The notes beneath the pieces are model-generated. The model did not search any database. It was not told the DNA's origin and saw only the letters and a program-made list of their open reading frames with translations. From Haloterrigena turkmenica DSM 5511 (GTDB taxonomy: Archaea > Halobacteriota > Halobacteria > Halobacteriales > Natrialbaceae), in NCBI RefSeq assembly GCF_000025325.1, contig NC_013743.1, positions 1,922,001 to 1,986,000 of the forward strand: a stretch of DNA of 64,000 nt, given 5' to 3'. This document shows, in pieces, positions 46,736-56,458 of this stretch (positions are counted from its first letter, which is position 1; each line of letters begins with the position of its first letter). Both the position numbers and the translations under genes were made by a program.

Positions 46736-48232
46736 TCAGTCGTCGCCGACGCTCCCGCTGCTCTCGGCGCCGACCGCGGCGCCGGTTTCGACCGACGCCG
46801 AATCGAGCCAGTCGCCCCAGTTGAACCAGGCGTAGGCGATCACGCCGCCGATCACGGTCGAGACCGCGAATGCGGCCCAGACGCCGTTCGAGCCGACGGC
46901 TTGGGCTCCGAACCACGCGAGCGGGAAGCGGATCACGCCGAGAGTGAGCACGGAAATCGCCGCGGCGATAAGCGTCTTGCCGGCCCCGCGGAATCCGCCG
47001 CTATAGGCCCGCATCACGCCCATAAAGCCGAACGTCAGGGCCGTATAGCGGAGAAAGGTCGCGCCCTCGGCGACGACCGCGGCGTCGGTCGTGAACACCG
47101 AGACGATCGGCGCGGCGGCCAGGAAGACCACGGCGCCGAGGCCCGTGAGCGTGACCAGCATGACCTTCGCGCCGAAGTGGTTCGTCCGCTCGGCGCGCTC
47201 CCGTTTCCCGGCGCCGATGTTCTGGCCGGTCATCGTCTCGATTCCCTGAGAGAAGGCGATCGCGGGGAGGAAGATCACCGAGAACACGCGGGTCCCGATC
47301 CCGAAGGCGGCGACGACCGTCTCGGGGAACATCGCGATGATGACCAACAGCAGGTTGATCGAGAGGGCCCGTGCGGTCCCCTCGACCGACGCCGGCGTCC
47401 CGATCTCGACGAGTTTCCGCGCGTACTCGAGGTCGGGTTTCATCTGCGAGAGGCGGATCCGGACGCCGTGCGTGCCCCGGAACATGATCGCGAGGCCGAC
47501 GGCGAAGGCCAGCGCCCGCGAGAAGACGGTCGCGATCGCGGCGCCCTCGATCCCCGACCCGGCGTAGCCGGTGGCGGCGAGCAGCTCGCCCTCGAGGCCG
47601 CGGAGACCGAGGTAGCCGAACAGCGGGTTGCCCTCGAACCCGAAGATGAGGAACGGGTCGAGGACGATGTTGAGTACGACCGAGCCGAACATGACGAGCA
47701 TCGGCGTGACGGTGTCGCCGTACCCCCGCATGAGCGCGAGGAAGACGAGGAAGCCGAAGACGGCCACCAGCCCGACGGAGTAGACCTCCATGTAGGCGGT
47801 GACCAGCGGCTCGATGTCGGCCTCGGCGCCGAACAACGCGAGGATGTCTCCGGCGAAGACGTAGCCGACGGCGCCGAGCGCGAGCGACGCGAGGATCGCG
47901 TACATGATCGTCTGTGAGGCGGCGTACTCCGCTCGCTCAGGGTTGTCCGCGCCGGTGTGCTGGGCGACGAGGACGCTCCCGGCGACGGAGACGCCCAGCG
48001 CCAGCGCGATGAGGAAAAAGACCATCGGGAACGCGAAGCTGATCGCCGCCAGCGACGTCGTGCTGTGCTGGCCGAGCCAGAACGTGTCCGCGAGGTTGTA
48101 CGTGACCTGCAACACGTTCGTGATGATCAGCGGAATCGAGAGGTAGATCAGCGGCCGCGCGATCCCGCCCTCGGTCAGGTCGAGTTCGTCGGCCGATTTG
48201 AAGATCGCCTCGAGGTGATCGCGCACCGTCAC
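46736..48232 (-). CDS. MATE family efflux transporter
   Basis: A 498-residue protein with twelve membrane segments, in two related halves of six. Motifs such as [63 protein letters not shown] are those of MatE (NorM-like) drug/sodium antiporters. The GTG start at 48232 overlaps the TetR stop by 4 bases, so regulator and pump form one transcript. It most likely exports cationic toxic compounds using the sodium or proton gradient. Confidence 0.93.
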   Translation of the reverse strand: MTVRDHLEAIFKSADELDLTEGGIARPLIYLSIPLIITNVLQVTYNLADTFWLGQHSTTSLAAISFAFPMVFFLIALALGVSVAGSVLVAQHTGADNPERAEYAASQTIMYAILASLALGAVGYVFAGDILALFGAEADIEPLVTAYMEVYSVGLVAVFGFLVFLALMRGYGDTVTPMLVMFGSVVLNIVLDPFLIFGFEGNPLFGYLGLRGLEGELLAATGYAGSGIEGAAIATVFSRALAFAVGLAIMFRGTHGVRIRLSQMKPDLEYARKLVEIGTPASVEGTARALSINLLLVIIAMFPETVVAAFGIGTRVFSVIFLPAIAFSQGIETMTGQNIGAGKRERAERTNHFGAKVMLVTLTGLGAVVFLAAAPIVSVFTTDAAVVAEGATFLRYTALTFGFMGVMRAYSGGFRGAGKTLIAAAISVLTLGVIRFPLAWFGAQAVGSNGVWAAFAVSTVIGGVIAYAWFNWGDWLDSASVETGAAVGAESSGSVGDD

Positions 48233-48843
48233 TCGAACTGTGCCTCCGGATCGTCGGTATCGTCTGCGACTAGTTCGCGGCGGACGTAGGTCTCGAGCGC
48301 GTTCCGGGTCCGCTCGAGCGGGTGATCGACGGCCACGTGGCGCGTCTGGGCGCCGTTCAACACGGTGACGATGAACTCGGCGGTCTCGTCGGGGTCGACG
48401 TCCGACCGGAAGATGCCTTCGTCGCGGCCGTCCTCGATCAGCGATCGGATCCGTCCGCGGAGCATCCGGTCGAACTCGGCGAGTTCGGCCCGAAAGCGGT
48501 CGTCGTACGGCCCTTGGGCTTTGATCTCGAGCAGCGCGGTCCGGAACTCGGGAAGCGAATCGTCCGCGGCGGGCTCGAGGTAGCTGTCGACGAGCGCCAG
48601 AATCTGTTCGGCCGCCGTCTCGCCCTCGAGGGTCTCGATCTGCTCGGCGAACGAATCGGTGAGATAGTCCAACAGCGCGTAGAGGAGGTTCTGCTTGCTC
48701 TCGTAGTGGTAGTGGAGAGTGGCCTTGCTCTTGGATGATTCGGCGGCGATGTCTCGCATCCGGAGCGACGCGTAGCCGTGCTTGCAGAGCGCGGCGTAGG
48801 TCGCCTCCATGAGTTCGTCGGTAGTTGCTGTCGTCTCAGTCAT
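48229..48843 (-). CDS. TetR/AcrR family transcriptional regulator
   Basis: A 204-residue protein. The N-terminal HTH spans about residues 8-50 (LMEATYAALCKHGYASLRMRDIAAESSKSKATLHYHYESKQNLLYALL), the TetR hallmark. The C-terminal helical part binds a ligand. It precedes and overlaps the MATE pump gene, so it probably represses this operon until a toxic compound binds. The 16-base palindrome at 48883-48898, just upstream, is a very good operator for autorepression. Confidence 0.92.
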   Translation of the reverse strand: MTETTATTDELMEATYAALCKHGYASLRMRDIAAESSKSKATLHYHYESKQNLLYALLDYLTDSFAEQIETLEGETAAEQILALVDSYLEPAADDSLPEFRTALLEIKAQGPYDDRFRAELAEFDRMLRGRIRSLIEDGRDEGIFRSDVDPDETAEFIVTVLNGAQTRHVAVDHPLERTRNALETYVRRELVADDTDDPEAQFE

Positions 48844-49150
48844 TAGAATCCTCGGGTCCGAAGGCAGTTGTTCTCGTCGTAACTGACTGGCCAGTCAGGG
48901 AAGTATTTTGGGGTTCGAATTCGGCCACCGAGCGGGCTGCGAGCGCTTCTCACGGCTGATTCGCCGACTGGAAGGAGGGGCGATGAGCGTTCGGCGCCGC
49001 CGGCCGTTCGAGCCGAGTCACGCGACCGAAGCAACGAATCGCCCGCTTCGAGACGGGTCGAAGAACTACCGGATCGAGATCGTTCCGAGAAACTGCCGGA
49101 AACGAGACGGTCTCGAGGTCTCGACGGACGTGGCCGATCTCGAGACCCGA
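48844..49150. other. gap between the regulator and the GCS2-family gene
   Basis: About 305 bases, holding the TetR promoter and operator at its left end. The remaining part, about 48920-49150, has open frames on both strands with improbable Arg/Ser-rich products and I see no gene in it. Confidence 0.5.
48883..48898. promoter_or_regulatory. 16-base palindrome, probable TetR operator
   Basis: CTGACTGGCCAGTCAG is a perfect palindrome 40-55 bases upstream of the TetR start at 48843. The AAAATACTT box next to it (48901-48909 on the minus strand) would be the TATA box, so a bound repressor would block the start site. Confidence 0.7.
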
Positions 49151-50704
49151 CTAGTCGCCGATCCAGTCGGCGAAACTTCCGTCGAGGAGCGTCTCCGACT
49201 GTCGGTGGATGTACGCCTGCTGCATCGCCTCGATCGCCGCGTCGAGGTCGGCGCCGTCCGCGAGCGCCGACCGAACCCGCTCGCGTTTCCAGCTGGCGGG
49301 CGTCACCGTCTGCCGGACCCGTCGTCGGAGCGGATAGAGGTACTTCGCGGCCTCTTCCTCGCTCAGGCCGCGGTTCGTCAGCCCGTCCTCGGCGTGGGCC
49401 AGCAAGTCCTCGTAGAGCGCGAGCGTATCCGAGGTCTCCTTGCCGTCGTTGGTGATCCAGTTCAACTCGGCCTCGAGGCCGTCGACCATCGCCGCGTAGA
49501 AGTTCTCCCGAGCGCGCTGCCAGTCGAGTTCGAGGACGGGGTGCTCGAGGCGGGTCAGGCTCTCCATCAGGCCGGCGAAGGCGGCGAGGAAGGCCACGGA
49601 GTCCCGGACCGTCGGCTGGGCGGGGATGGGACGGAACTCGATGCGGGCGTTGGCGGCCGAGCGCGTCGGCCCGCCGAACACCGGTCGAATCCACCGCCAG
49701 TAGGTGCCGTGTTTGCGGCTGAAGTGGGGAAACTGGTCGTCGAAGCGCTCGCCGGCTTCGATAGGCATCGGGACGATGGTGTCGTCGTCGGCGATCCGAT
49801 CGATCGCCTCCTCGACGGTCCCCAGATCGCGGGGGAAGCGGACCTTCCCTTCACCGGTCGTGGGATCGTTGAGCACGGTCTCGAAGACGCTAATCCGGTG
49901 TTCCATCCAGCCGTCCCGGAGGATCTCCTCGGGGGTCGCCTCGTCGTCGTAGAGGTCGGCCGGGAAGAACGGCGAGTTGACGCCGAGCGCGAGCAACGGC
50001 CCCGCGATGCGCAGCGCGTAGTTGAAGTAGTCCGGGAGATCCGGCGCGTGGGCCACCTGATAGTGGGGCTGGATCGAGGTGATGAGGCTCTCCGGCATGA
50101 CGGTGTCGGCCTGGAGCGACACGTGGGGGGCCTGAATGCACATGCCGGCGGACTCGGCCTGATCCGTGTTAGCCATCGCGTGGTAGCGCGCGGAGTCGCT
50201 CATGTTCGTCGCGATGCGAAACGAGCGCTCGGTGCCGTCGTCGTCGGTCGTCGTCCGCTCGACGCTGTCGGTGAGGTACGTCGTCGCGTCCTCGCCCTCC
50301 GGCGGCAGCGTCCAGAGCGCGTCGCTGACCAGCCGCATCCGCTCGGACTGGGTGACGTTCAGCGCCGTCTGCAGTCGCGCCTTCACTTCCGACTCCTGGG
50401 CCGCCAGCCCGTGGGCGTTCATCGGCTGCGGACTGGTCGTCATCTCCGCGTTGTGCAACCCGAGTTCTTTCTCGAACCCGATCAGCTCGAGCAACCGGCG
50501 GGGAACCCGCCGCAGCGCGCAGTCGTCGTTCTTGACCGCGTAGAACTCGTACTCGAGGCCGACGATCGCCTGCGGGTTATCGAAGACGCCCTCGTCGACG
50601 GCCTCTTTGATCACCTCGGCGTCCGCCTGGGCCTGCTCGCGAAACCCCGCGGCGTCGACGGTCAGCACGTCGGCGACTCGCTCGGCGAGCTCCTCCTCTG
50701 GCAT
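49151..50704 (-). CDS. glutamate-cysteine ligase family (GCS2-type) protein
   Basis: A 517-residue protein from ATG 50704. VGLEYEFYAVKNDDCALRRVP holds the glutamate-rich N-terminal motif of the GCS2 carboxylate-amine ligases, and LHNAEMTTSPQPMNAHGL, FRIATNMSDSARYHAMANTDQAESAGMCIQAPHVSLQ, and NARIEFRPIPAQPTVRDSVAFLAAFAGLMESL follow. Haloarchaea use gamma-glutamylcysteine as main thiol, made by such an enzyme, but this paralog is longer than the bacterial type (about 370), so the exact amine substrate is unsure. It is divergent from the DNA ligase gene. Confidence 0.82.
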   Translation of the reverse strand: MPEEELAERVADVLTVDAAGFREQAQADAEVIKEAVDEGVFDNPQAIVGLEYEFYAVKNDDCALRRVPRRLLELIGFEKELGLHNAEMTTSPQPMNAHGLAAQESEVKARLQTALNVTQSERMRLVSDALWTLPPEGEDATTYLTDSVERTTTDDDGTERSFRIATNMSDSARYHAMANTDQAESAGMCIQAPHVSLQADTVMPESLITSIQPHYQVAHAPDLPDYFNYALRIAGPLLALGVNSPFFPADLYDDEATPEEILRDGWMEHRISVFETVLNDPTTGEGKVRFPRDLGTVEEAIDRIADDDTIVPMPIEAGERFDDQFPHFSRKHGTYWRWIRPVFGGPTRSAANARIEFRPIPAQPTVRDSVAFLAAFAGLMESLTRLEHPVLELDWQRARENFYAAMVDGLEAELNWITNDGKETSDTLALYEDLLAHAEDGLTNRGLSEEEAAKYLYPLRRRVRQTVTPASWKRERVRSALADGADLDAAIEAMQQAYIHRQSETLLDGSFADWIGD

Positions 50705-50826
50705 ACCTCCGAGTGCGAGCGCGATTGTCTTTAAAGCACAGCCTCGCGCCCGCACCGCGGCGCTCGGGACCCGTCACTCGAGCGGTCTCAGAACCGTTTT
50801 ACTCCCGCCGCCGGTACACTCCGCCG

Positions 50827-52605
50827 ATGGAGTTCGCCACGTTCGCCGACCGCGCCGCCGCGATCGAAGCCGAGCCGGCCGACCTCGAGATCGTCGCTCG
50901 AACCAGCGAGTTGCTCGCGGACGCGGGCGACGACAGCGAGGACCGACGCTCCGCTGGCTCTGCGGTAGACCCGCAGACCCTCGAGGTCGTCGCCCGGTTC
51001 GTCCAGGGACGTGTCTTCCCGGCCTGGGACTCGACGAAACTCGACATCGGCCCGACGACGTGCTACGAGGCGATCGCCCGCGCGGCGGGGACGAACGTGG
51101 GAAGCGACGACGTCGAGGAGCGACTGGCCGAGGTCGGCGAGATCGGCGAGGTGGCCGCGAGCTACGACTTCGGCGGCCAGCAGGGACTCGGCGCGTTTAC
51201 GGGCGGCGGTGGCGGAAACGGTGCCGGCGGCGCCGCCGGGAACGATCTCACGGTCCGCGAGGTCTACGAGACGCTCGCCGACCTCGCCGCCGCGGAGGGA
51301 TCGGGGAGCCAGGACCGCAAGATCGACCTGCTGTTCGGTCTCTTCAATCGCTGCTCGAGCGAGGAGGCCCGCTACCTCGCGCGACTCGTCCTCTCGGAGA
51401 TGCGCATCGGCGTCGGCGAGGGCTCCGTCCGGGACGCGATCAGCGAGGCGTTCGACGTACCCGTCGAGCATGTCGAGCGCGCCCTGCAGGTCTCGAACGA
51501 CTACGGGCAGGTCGCCCGAGTCGCCCGCGACGAGGGCCGCGAGGGGCTCGACGCGATGGATCTCGAGGTCGGCCGGCCGGTCCAGGCGATGCTCGCTCAG
51601 GCGGGAACGGTGACCGACGCGCTCGAGGAGTGGGACGAAGCCGCCGTCGAATGGAAGTACGACGGCGCTCGCGTGCAATTGCATCATCGGATCGGCGATG
51701 ACGGAACTACCGAGACCTGCGTCTTCTCGAGAAACATGGAGGAGGTCACCGACGCCTTCCCCGAGGTCGTCGAGTTCGCCGACGAAACGCTCGAGGAGCC
51801 GGCAATCCTCGACGGCGAGGTCGTCGCGATCGACGAAGACGACGAGCCGCTGCCGTTCCAAGAGGTACTCAAGCGCTTCCGCCGGAAACACGACGTCGCG
51901 AAGGCCCGCGAGGACGTGACGGTTCGGCCGGTGTTCTTCGACTGTCTGCACGCCGGCGGCGAGGACTTACTCGAGGAGCCGCTGACGACGCGCCACGAGC
52001 GGTTGCGGGCGGTGCTGGCCGATGCCGACGATAGCAGCGACGCGACCGTCGAGGACGAGCGCGACATCGAGGCCCTCTCGCTGCTCTGGACGACCGACGA
52101 TCCCGACGAGATCGAGGCGATCGACGCCGAGGCCCTCGAGGCGGGACACGAGGGGATCATGCTCAAAGACCCCGACTCGGCGTACTCGCCGGGCCGGCGG
52201 GGCAAACACTGGCGCAAGCGCAAACCCGACGTGGAGACGCTGGACTGCGTGGTGACCGGCGCGGAGTGGGGCGAGGGCCGGCGCGCGACGTTCCTCGGCA
52301 CCTTCGAACTCTCCGTGCGCGCGGGCGACGACTTGGAGACCGTCGGCAAGGTCGCGACGGGAATCACCGACGAGAAACTCGAGGAGCTCACGGCGTTGCT
52401 CGAGCCCCACATCGCCACCGAGGAGGGCCAGGCGGTGGACATAGAGCCCGCGGTCGTCTTCGAGGTCGGCTACGAGGAGATCCAGAGCTCGCCGACCTAC
52501 TCGTCGGGCTACGCGCTTCGCTTCCCGCGGTTCCTCGGCGTTCGCTCCGACAAGGACCCCGACGACGCGGACACGCTCGAGCGCGTCGAACGGCTGCGAG
52601 CGTAG
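50827..52605 (+). CDS. lig: ATP-dependent DNA ligase
   Basis: A 592-residue protein with all three domains. N-terminal DNA-binding domain (residues about 1-230) with KIDLLFGLFNRCSSEEARYLARLVLSEMRIGVGEGSVRDA; nucleotidyltransferase domain with the adenylated Lys277 in EWKYDGARVQLH; motif III FFDCLHAGG, motif IV EGIMLKD and motif V WRKRKPDVETLD; then the OB fold. A Gly/Ala-rich insert near 115-139 (GGQQGLGAFTGGGGGNGAGG) is typical of haloarchaeal ligases. It seals nicks in replication and repair. Start ATG 50827 shares a 120-base promoter gap with the GCS2 gene. Confidence 0.95.
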   Translation: MEFATFADRAAAIEAEPADLEIVARTSELLADAGDDSEDRRSAGSAVDPQTLEVVARFVQGRVFPAWDSTKLDIGPTTCYEAIARAAGTNVGSDDVEERLAEVGEIGEVAASYDFGGQQGLGAFTGGGGGNGAGGAAGNDLTVREVYETLADLAAAEGSGSQDRKIDLLFGLFNRCSSEEARYLARLVLSEMRIGVGEGSVRDAISEAFDVPVEHVERALQVSNDYGQVARVARDEGREGLDAMDLEVGRPVQAMLAQAGTVTDALEEWDEAAVEWKYDGARVQLHHRIGDDGTTETCVFSRNMEEVTDAFPEVVEFADETLEEPAILDGEVVAIDEDDEPLPFQEVLKRFRRKHDVAKAREDVTVRPVFFDCLHAGGEDLLEEPLTTRHERLRAVLADADDSSDATVEDERDIEALSLLWTTDDPDEIEAIDAEALEAGHEGIMLKDPDSAYSPGRRGKHWRKRKPDVETLDCVVTGAEWGEGRRATFLGTFELSVRAGDDLETVGKVATGITDEKLEELTALLEPHIATEEGQAVDIEPAVVFEVGYEEIQSSPTYSSGYALRFPRFLGVRSDKDPDDADTLERVERLRA

Positions 52606-52699
52606 CGAGCGATAGGGGAGGCATCGTCGAGGACGACCCAGAGAACTAGTGTACTGACACTTCCGCTTTCGGAACGCTTGAGAGCGACTGTCGGAAAGC

Positions 52700-53863
52700 G
52701 TGACCGTGTCCCGCACCCGACTCTTCGCGTCTCTCTGCGGTCTCGTCTTCCTCCTCAATCTCGCCAGAATCGTCTTCGCTCCGCTGCTGGACGTCTTCAT
52801 CGCTGAGTTCGCGATCGGCGAGGCGACGGCGGGACTCATCGTGACCCTCGTGTGGGTCGGGAGCGCCTCTCCGCGACTCCCCACCGGCTGGCTGCTCACG
52901 AAAGTCCCGAGACATCAGGTCGCGATCGGCTCCGGATCGGTTCTCGCGGGCTCCTCGGCGCTCGCCGCGACCGCGACGACCGTTCGACACCTGATGGTCG
53001 GCGCCTTCCTCATGGGCATCGCCTCCGGCGTCTACTTCGTCGCGGCGAACCCGCTGCTGAGCGAACTGTTTCCGTCGCGGGTCGGTCGCGCGATGGGGAT
53101 CCACGGCGCCGCCGCTCAGATCGGCGCGGTGGCCGCCGCCCCGTTCGTCGCGCTCACGCTGGTGGTCGACTGGCGACTCTCGCTGTGGACGATCGCCGCC
53201 GGCGCGGCGCTGCTGACGGCCGTCACGTGGGCCGCCGCGCGCCGGACCGAGATGCCGACCGCGGGCGAGGCCGACCGCGACTTCGTCGCCGGCGCGCTCT
53301 CGGAATGGAAACTCATCGTCACGGCGCTGGCGATCGTCGGCGCGGCCTCGTTCGTCTGGCAGGGGCTGTTCAACTTCTACGAACTCTATATGCAGTCGAA
53401 GGGTCTCTCGGCCGGCACGGCGGGGACGCTGCTCACGATCGTCTTCGCCGCCGGCGTCCCCGCGTTCTTCTTCAGCGGTGATCTGGCCGATCGGTTCCCC
53501 CACGTGCCGTACCTGCTCGGCGTCGTGGGGACGTTCGCCGCGACGTTGCTCCTGTTGACGGCGGTCGAGGGCTTCCTCGCGCTGGCCGTCCTCAGTGCTG
53601 CCGTCGGGATCGTCATCCACGCGCTGTTCCCGGCCACCGACGCGTACCTCCTCGATACGCTCCCGGACTCGACGCGGAGCAGCGCCTACGCCGTGTTCAG
53701 CTCCGCCTGGATGCTCACGCAGGCGCTGGGCTCGTCCGCCCTGGGGTGGGTCCTCGAGCGTGGCTACACCTACGACGGCGTGTTCGCCGGCGCCGCGCTC
53801 CTCCTCGGGGCCATGGCCGTCGTCCTCCTAGGTCTCGAGCGAATCGGGCGGCTTCCGAACTGA
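52700..53863 (+). CDS. MFS transporter
   Basis: A 387-residue protein starting at GTG 52700, with about twelve membrane helices. PTGWLLTKVPRHQVA is the MFS loop motif between helices 2 and 3, and FFFSGDLADRFPHVPYL the equivalent in the second half. A single, unlinked gene; the substrate is unknown. The unusual start LFASLCGLVFLLNLARIVFAPL is similar to many haloarchaeal MFS proteins, often with an unidentified export role. Confidence 0.88.
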   Translation: MTVSRTRLFASLCGLVFLLNLARIVFAPLLDVFIAEFAIGEATAGLIVTLVWVGSASPRLPTGWLLTKVPRHQVAIGSGSVLAGSSALAATATTVRHLMVGAFLMGIASGVYFVAANPLLSELFPSRVGRAMGIHGAAAQIGAVAAAPFVALTLVVDWRLSLWTIAAGAALLTAVTWAAARRTEMPTAGEADRDFVAGALSEWKLIVTALAIVGAASFVWQGLFNFYELYMQSKGLSAGTAGTLLTIVFAAGVPAFFFSGDLADRFPHVPYLLGVVGTFAATLLLLTAVEGFLALAVLSAAVGIVIHALFPATDAYLLDTLPDSTRSSAYAVFSSAWMLTQALGSSALGWVLERGYTYDGVFAGAALLLGAMAVVLLGLERIGRLPN

Positions 53864-53961
53864 ACCGGCGCCGTTCGGGGGCCTCGGCCACCGGGACGGG
53901 GAACTCCCCGTCTCGGGGACAGGTAAGCACCCTTAAGACCCACGCCCGACAGGATGCTCGT

Positions 53962-55125
53962 ATGCAACCGCGCGACCTGTCCGATCACGTCGCCTACGAG
54001 GCGGGTCGAGGCATCGAGGAAGTCGCCCGCGAACTCGGGCGTGACCCCTCGGAATTCGTCAAACTCGCCTCCAACGAGAACCCGCACGGCCCCTCCCCCG
54101 CGGCCGCCGTGGCGCTTCGCGACGCCGCCTCGAGCGTCAGTTCCTACCCGAAAGCCGCCCACGCCGACCTGACCGCCGCTGTCGCCGACCGCTGGAACGT
54201 CGGCGACGAGCAGATCTGGCTGGCCAACGGCGGCGACGGGGCGATCGACTATCTCCACCGGGCGACCCTCGAGCCCGGCGACACCGTCTGCGTCCCGACG
54301 CCGGGCTTCGCCTACTACGGGATGAGCGCCCGCTACCACCACGGCGAGGTCCGGGAGTACGCCATCGAACGCGAGACCGATTTCGAGCAGACCGCCGAGA
54401 CGGCCCTCGAATCCTACGATGGCGACCGCGTCGTCTGGGTCACCAGCCCGCACAACCCGACGGGGTCGACGATGCCACTGGCCGAAATCGAGCGACTCGC
54501 CGACGAGACCAACGACGAGACGCTGCTCGTCGTCGACGAGGCCTACGGCGAGTTCGCCGACCGCGACAGCGCCGTCGCCCTGATCGAGGGCCGCGAGGGG
54601 TACGACGCTCGCGACGATATCGCCGTCCTGCGGACGTTCTCCAAGGCCTACGGGCTGGCCGGCGTCCGCCTCGGCTACGCCGTCGTCCCCGAGGAGTGGA
54701 GCGAGGCCTACGCCCGGGTGAACACCCCCTTCGCGGCCAGCGAACTCGCCTGCCGGGCCGGCCTCGCGGCCGTCGACGACGAGGAACACGTCGAGCGAAC
54801 CGTCGAGACCGCCCGCGAATCCCGCGAATACATGCGTGAGACCATCGACGCCCACGTCTGGGAGAGCGAGGGCAACTTCGTCCTCGTCGACGTCGGCGAC
54901 GCCAGCGCGGTCGCCGAGGAGATGCAACGGCGCGGCGTCATCGTCCGCGACTGCTCGAGTTTCGGTCTCCCGGCCTGTATCCGCATCACCTGCGGCACCG
55001 ACGAGGAGACCGAGCGCGCCGTCGAGACGCTCAACGACGTGCTCGCGGATCTCGAAACCGACGGCGACACGGACGCCGACGGCGAACCCGCGATGGACCC
55101 GGAAGCGGAGGTGTCCGACACGTGA
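53962..55125 (+). CDS. hisC: histidinol-phosphate aminotransferase
   Basis: A 387-residue class I/II aminotransferase. KLASNENPHGPSPAAAVAL (35-53), SYPKAAHADLTAAVADRWNV, ANGGDGAIDYLHRATLEPGDTVCVP, VTSPHNPTGSTMP (160-172), VDEAYGEF and the PLP Lys228 (RTFSKAYGLAGVRLGY) define HisC. It converts imidazole-acetol phosphate to histidinol phosphate with glutamate. The acidic tail (EPAMDPEAEVSD) is a halophile extension. It overlaps the next gene by 4 bases, an operon with a nucleotide kinase and a lipid enzyme. Confidence 0.95.
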   Translation: MQPRDLSDHVAYEAGRGIEEVARELGRDPSEFVKLASNENPHGPSPAAAVALRDAASSVSSYPKAAHADLTAAVADRWNVGDEQIWLANGGDGAIDYLHRATLEPGDTVCVPTPGFAYYGMSARYHHGEVREYAIERETDFEQTAETALESYDGDRVVWVTSPHNPTGSTMPLAEIERLADETNDETLLVVDEAYGEFADRDSAVALIEGREGYDARDDIAVLRTFSKAYGLAGVRLGYAVVPEEWSEAYARVNTPFAASELACRAGLAAVDDEEHVERTVETARESREYMRETIDAHVWESEGNFVLVDVGDASAVAEEMQRRGVIVRDCSSFGLPACIRITCGTDEETERAVETLNDVLADLETDGDTDADGEPAMDPEAEVSDT

Positions 55126-55658
55126 GGATTGCCGTCACCGGGACCCCGGGCACCGGGAAGACCACCGCGACCGAACTGCTCGAGTCGCGGTTCGCGGACG
55201 ACGACGCGACGCCCGACCTCGACGTCGTCCACCTCAACCGCGTTCTCGAGGACGAGGGCCTCTACACCGAGGTCGACGCCGACCGCGAGAGCAAGATCGC
55301 GGACCTCGACGCACTCGCGGCCTGGCTCGAGGGCCGGGGCGACGTCGTGATCGAGTCCCATCTCGCCCACCGCTTCGCGGCCGACCGGGTCGCTGTCCTG
55401 CGGTGTGCGCCGGAGCAACTCGAGGCGCGACTCCGCGAGCGCGGCGAGACCGAGGCGAAGGCGACCGAAAATGCCGAGAGCGAGGCGCTGGACGTCATCC
55501 TCTCCGAATCGGTCGACGAACACGGCCTCGAGTCGGTCTACGAGATCGATACCACCGATCGCGATCCCGAGGCCGTCGCGGACGCCCTCGAGGCGGTCGC
55601 GACGGGCGAGCGAGAGCCGAGCGCCGGCGACGTCGACTACGTGGGGTACCTGGCATGA
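55122..55658 (+). CDS. adenylate kinase family protein (AK6/Fap7-like)
   Basis: A 178-residue protein starting at GTG 55122. Walker A GTPGTGKTT lies at residues 7-15, LNRVLEDEGLYTE is the AMP-site segment, VVIESHLAHRFAADRVAVLRC the core strand, and LRERGETEAKATENAESEALDVI the LID-like region. AK6 proteins act in ribosome maturation of the small subunit and have nucleotide kinase activity. It is translationally coupled with hisC upstream and followed by an overlapping phosphatidyltransferase gene. Confidence 0.92.
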   Translation: MRIAVTGTPGTGKTTATELLESRFADDDATPDLDVVHLNRVLEDEGLYTEVDADRESKIADLDALAAWLEGRGDVVIESHLAHRFAADRVAVLRCAPEQLEARLRERGETEAKATENAESEALDVILSESVDEHGLESVYEIDTTDRDPEAVADALEAVATGEREPSAGDVDYVGYLA

Positions 55659-56269
55659 CGCTGGACAAACTCAGACCGTACGTCTCCCGATTCTTAGATC
55701 CGTTCGTCAAAGGCTTCGACCGCGTCGGGCTGACTCCCGACGGCGTGAGCGTTCTGGCCTTCGGCATGGCCGTCCTCGCGGCGGCCGCGTTCATGCTGGG
55801 CGGTCGCGCCGATCCGATCTGGTACGTCGCGGCCGCGACGCTGGTCTTCCTCAACGGCTGGCTGGACATCATCGACGGCGCGCTCGCCCGCGAACAACAG
55901 GTCGCCTCCGCGGGCGGCGACCTCCTCGACCACGTCCTCGACCGCTACGCCGACATCGTCGTCATCGCCGGCCTCGCCGCGGGCGTCGACGACTACCTGC
56001 TCGGCTTCCTGGCCGTGACGGGGGTCGTGATGACCTCCTACCTCGGCACGCAGGCCCAGGCCGTCGGCCTCGACCGCGTCTACGGCGGTCTCGTCGGCCG
56101 CGCGGACCGGCTGGCGATCATCGGAATCGTCGGCTTCGTCGCTTACCCGCTGGCCGACCTCGAGGCGGGCGGGCTCACGGTGATCGGCTGGCTGCTCGTC
56201 TTCCTCGCGGTCGTCGGACATCTGACCGCGCTCCAGCGGTTCGCCTACTCCTGGGCGGCGCTGGACTGA
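55655..56269 (+). CDS. CDP-alcohol phosphatidyltransferase
   Basis: A 204-residue membrane protein. The catalytic motif D-x2-D-G-x2-A-R-x8-G-x3-D-x3-D is complete: DIIDGALAR then GDLLDHVLD. About five membrane helices follow. Such enzymes join a CDP-archaeol to an alcohol such as inositol phosphate or glycerol phosphate, to make polar membrane lipids. The exact alcohol cannot be read. It overlaps the AK6 stop by 4 bases. Confidence 0.92.
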   Translation: MTLDKLRPYVSRFLDPFVKGFDRVGLTPDGVSVLAFGMAVLAAAAFMLGGRADPIWYVAAATLVFLNGWLDIIDGALAREQQVASAGGDLLDHVLDRYADIVVIAGLAAGVDDYLLGFLAVTGVVMTSYLGTQAQAVGLDRVYGGLVGRADRLAIIGIVGFVAYPLADLEAGGLTVIGWLLVFLAVVGHLTALQRFAYSWAALD

Positions 56270-56427
56270 TTTCCGCGCTCTCGAGGCCGCGTTCCGCTTT
56301 TCGATGTCTCGTTTTCGTGCGTCTCGCTCGAGTTTGCAGTCGCTCTCGAGTCGCAAGCAGCGACCGACGCGTCACAGACTACTGAGTCACCAGTGTCAAC
56401 TCCAACCCATCGAGACCGCGCCGCATG

Positions 56428-56434
56428 GTTTATG
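56428..56434 (+). promoter_or_regulatory. TATA box for the MBF1 gene
   Basis: GTTTATG lies 25-31 bases upstream of ATG 56459, suggesting a leaderless mRNA. Confidence 0.55.
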
Positions 56435-56458
56435 ACTCGCCGGGATATACGTACCTCC

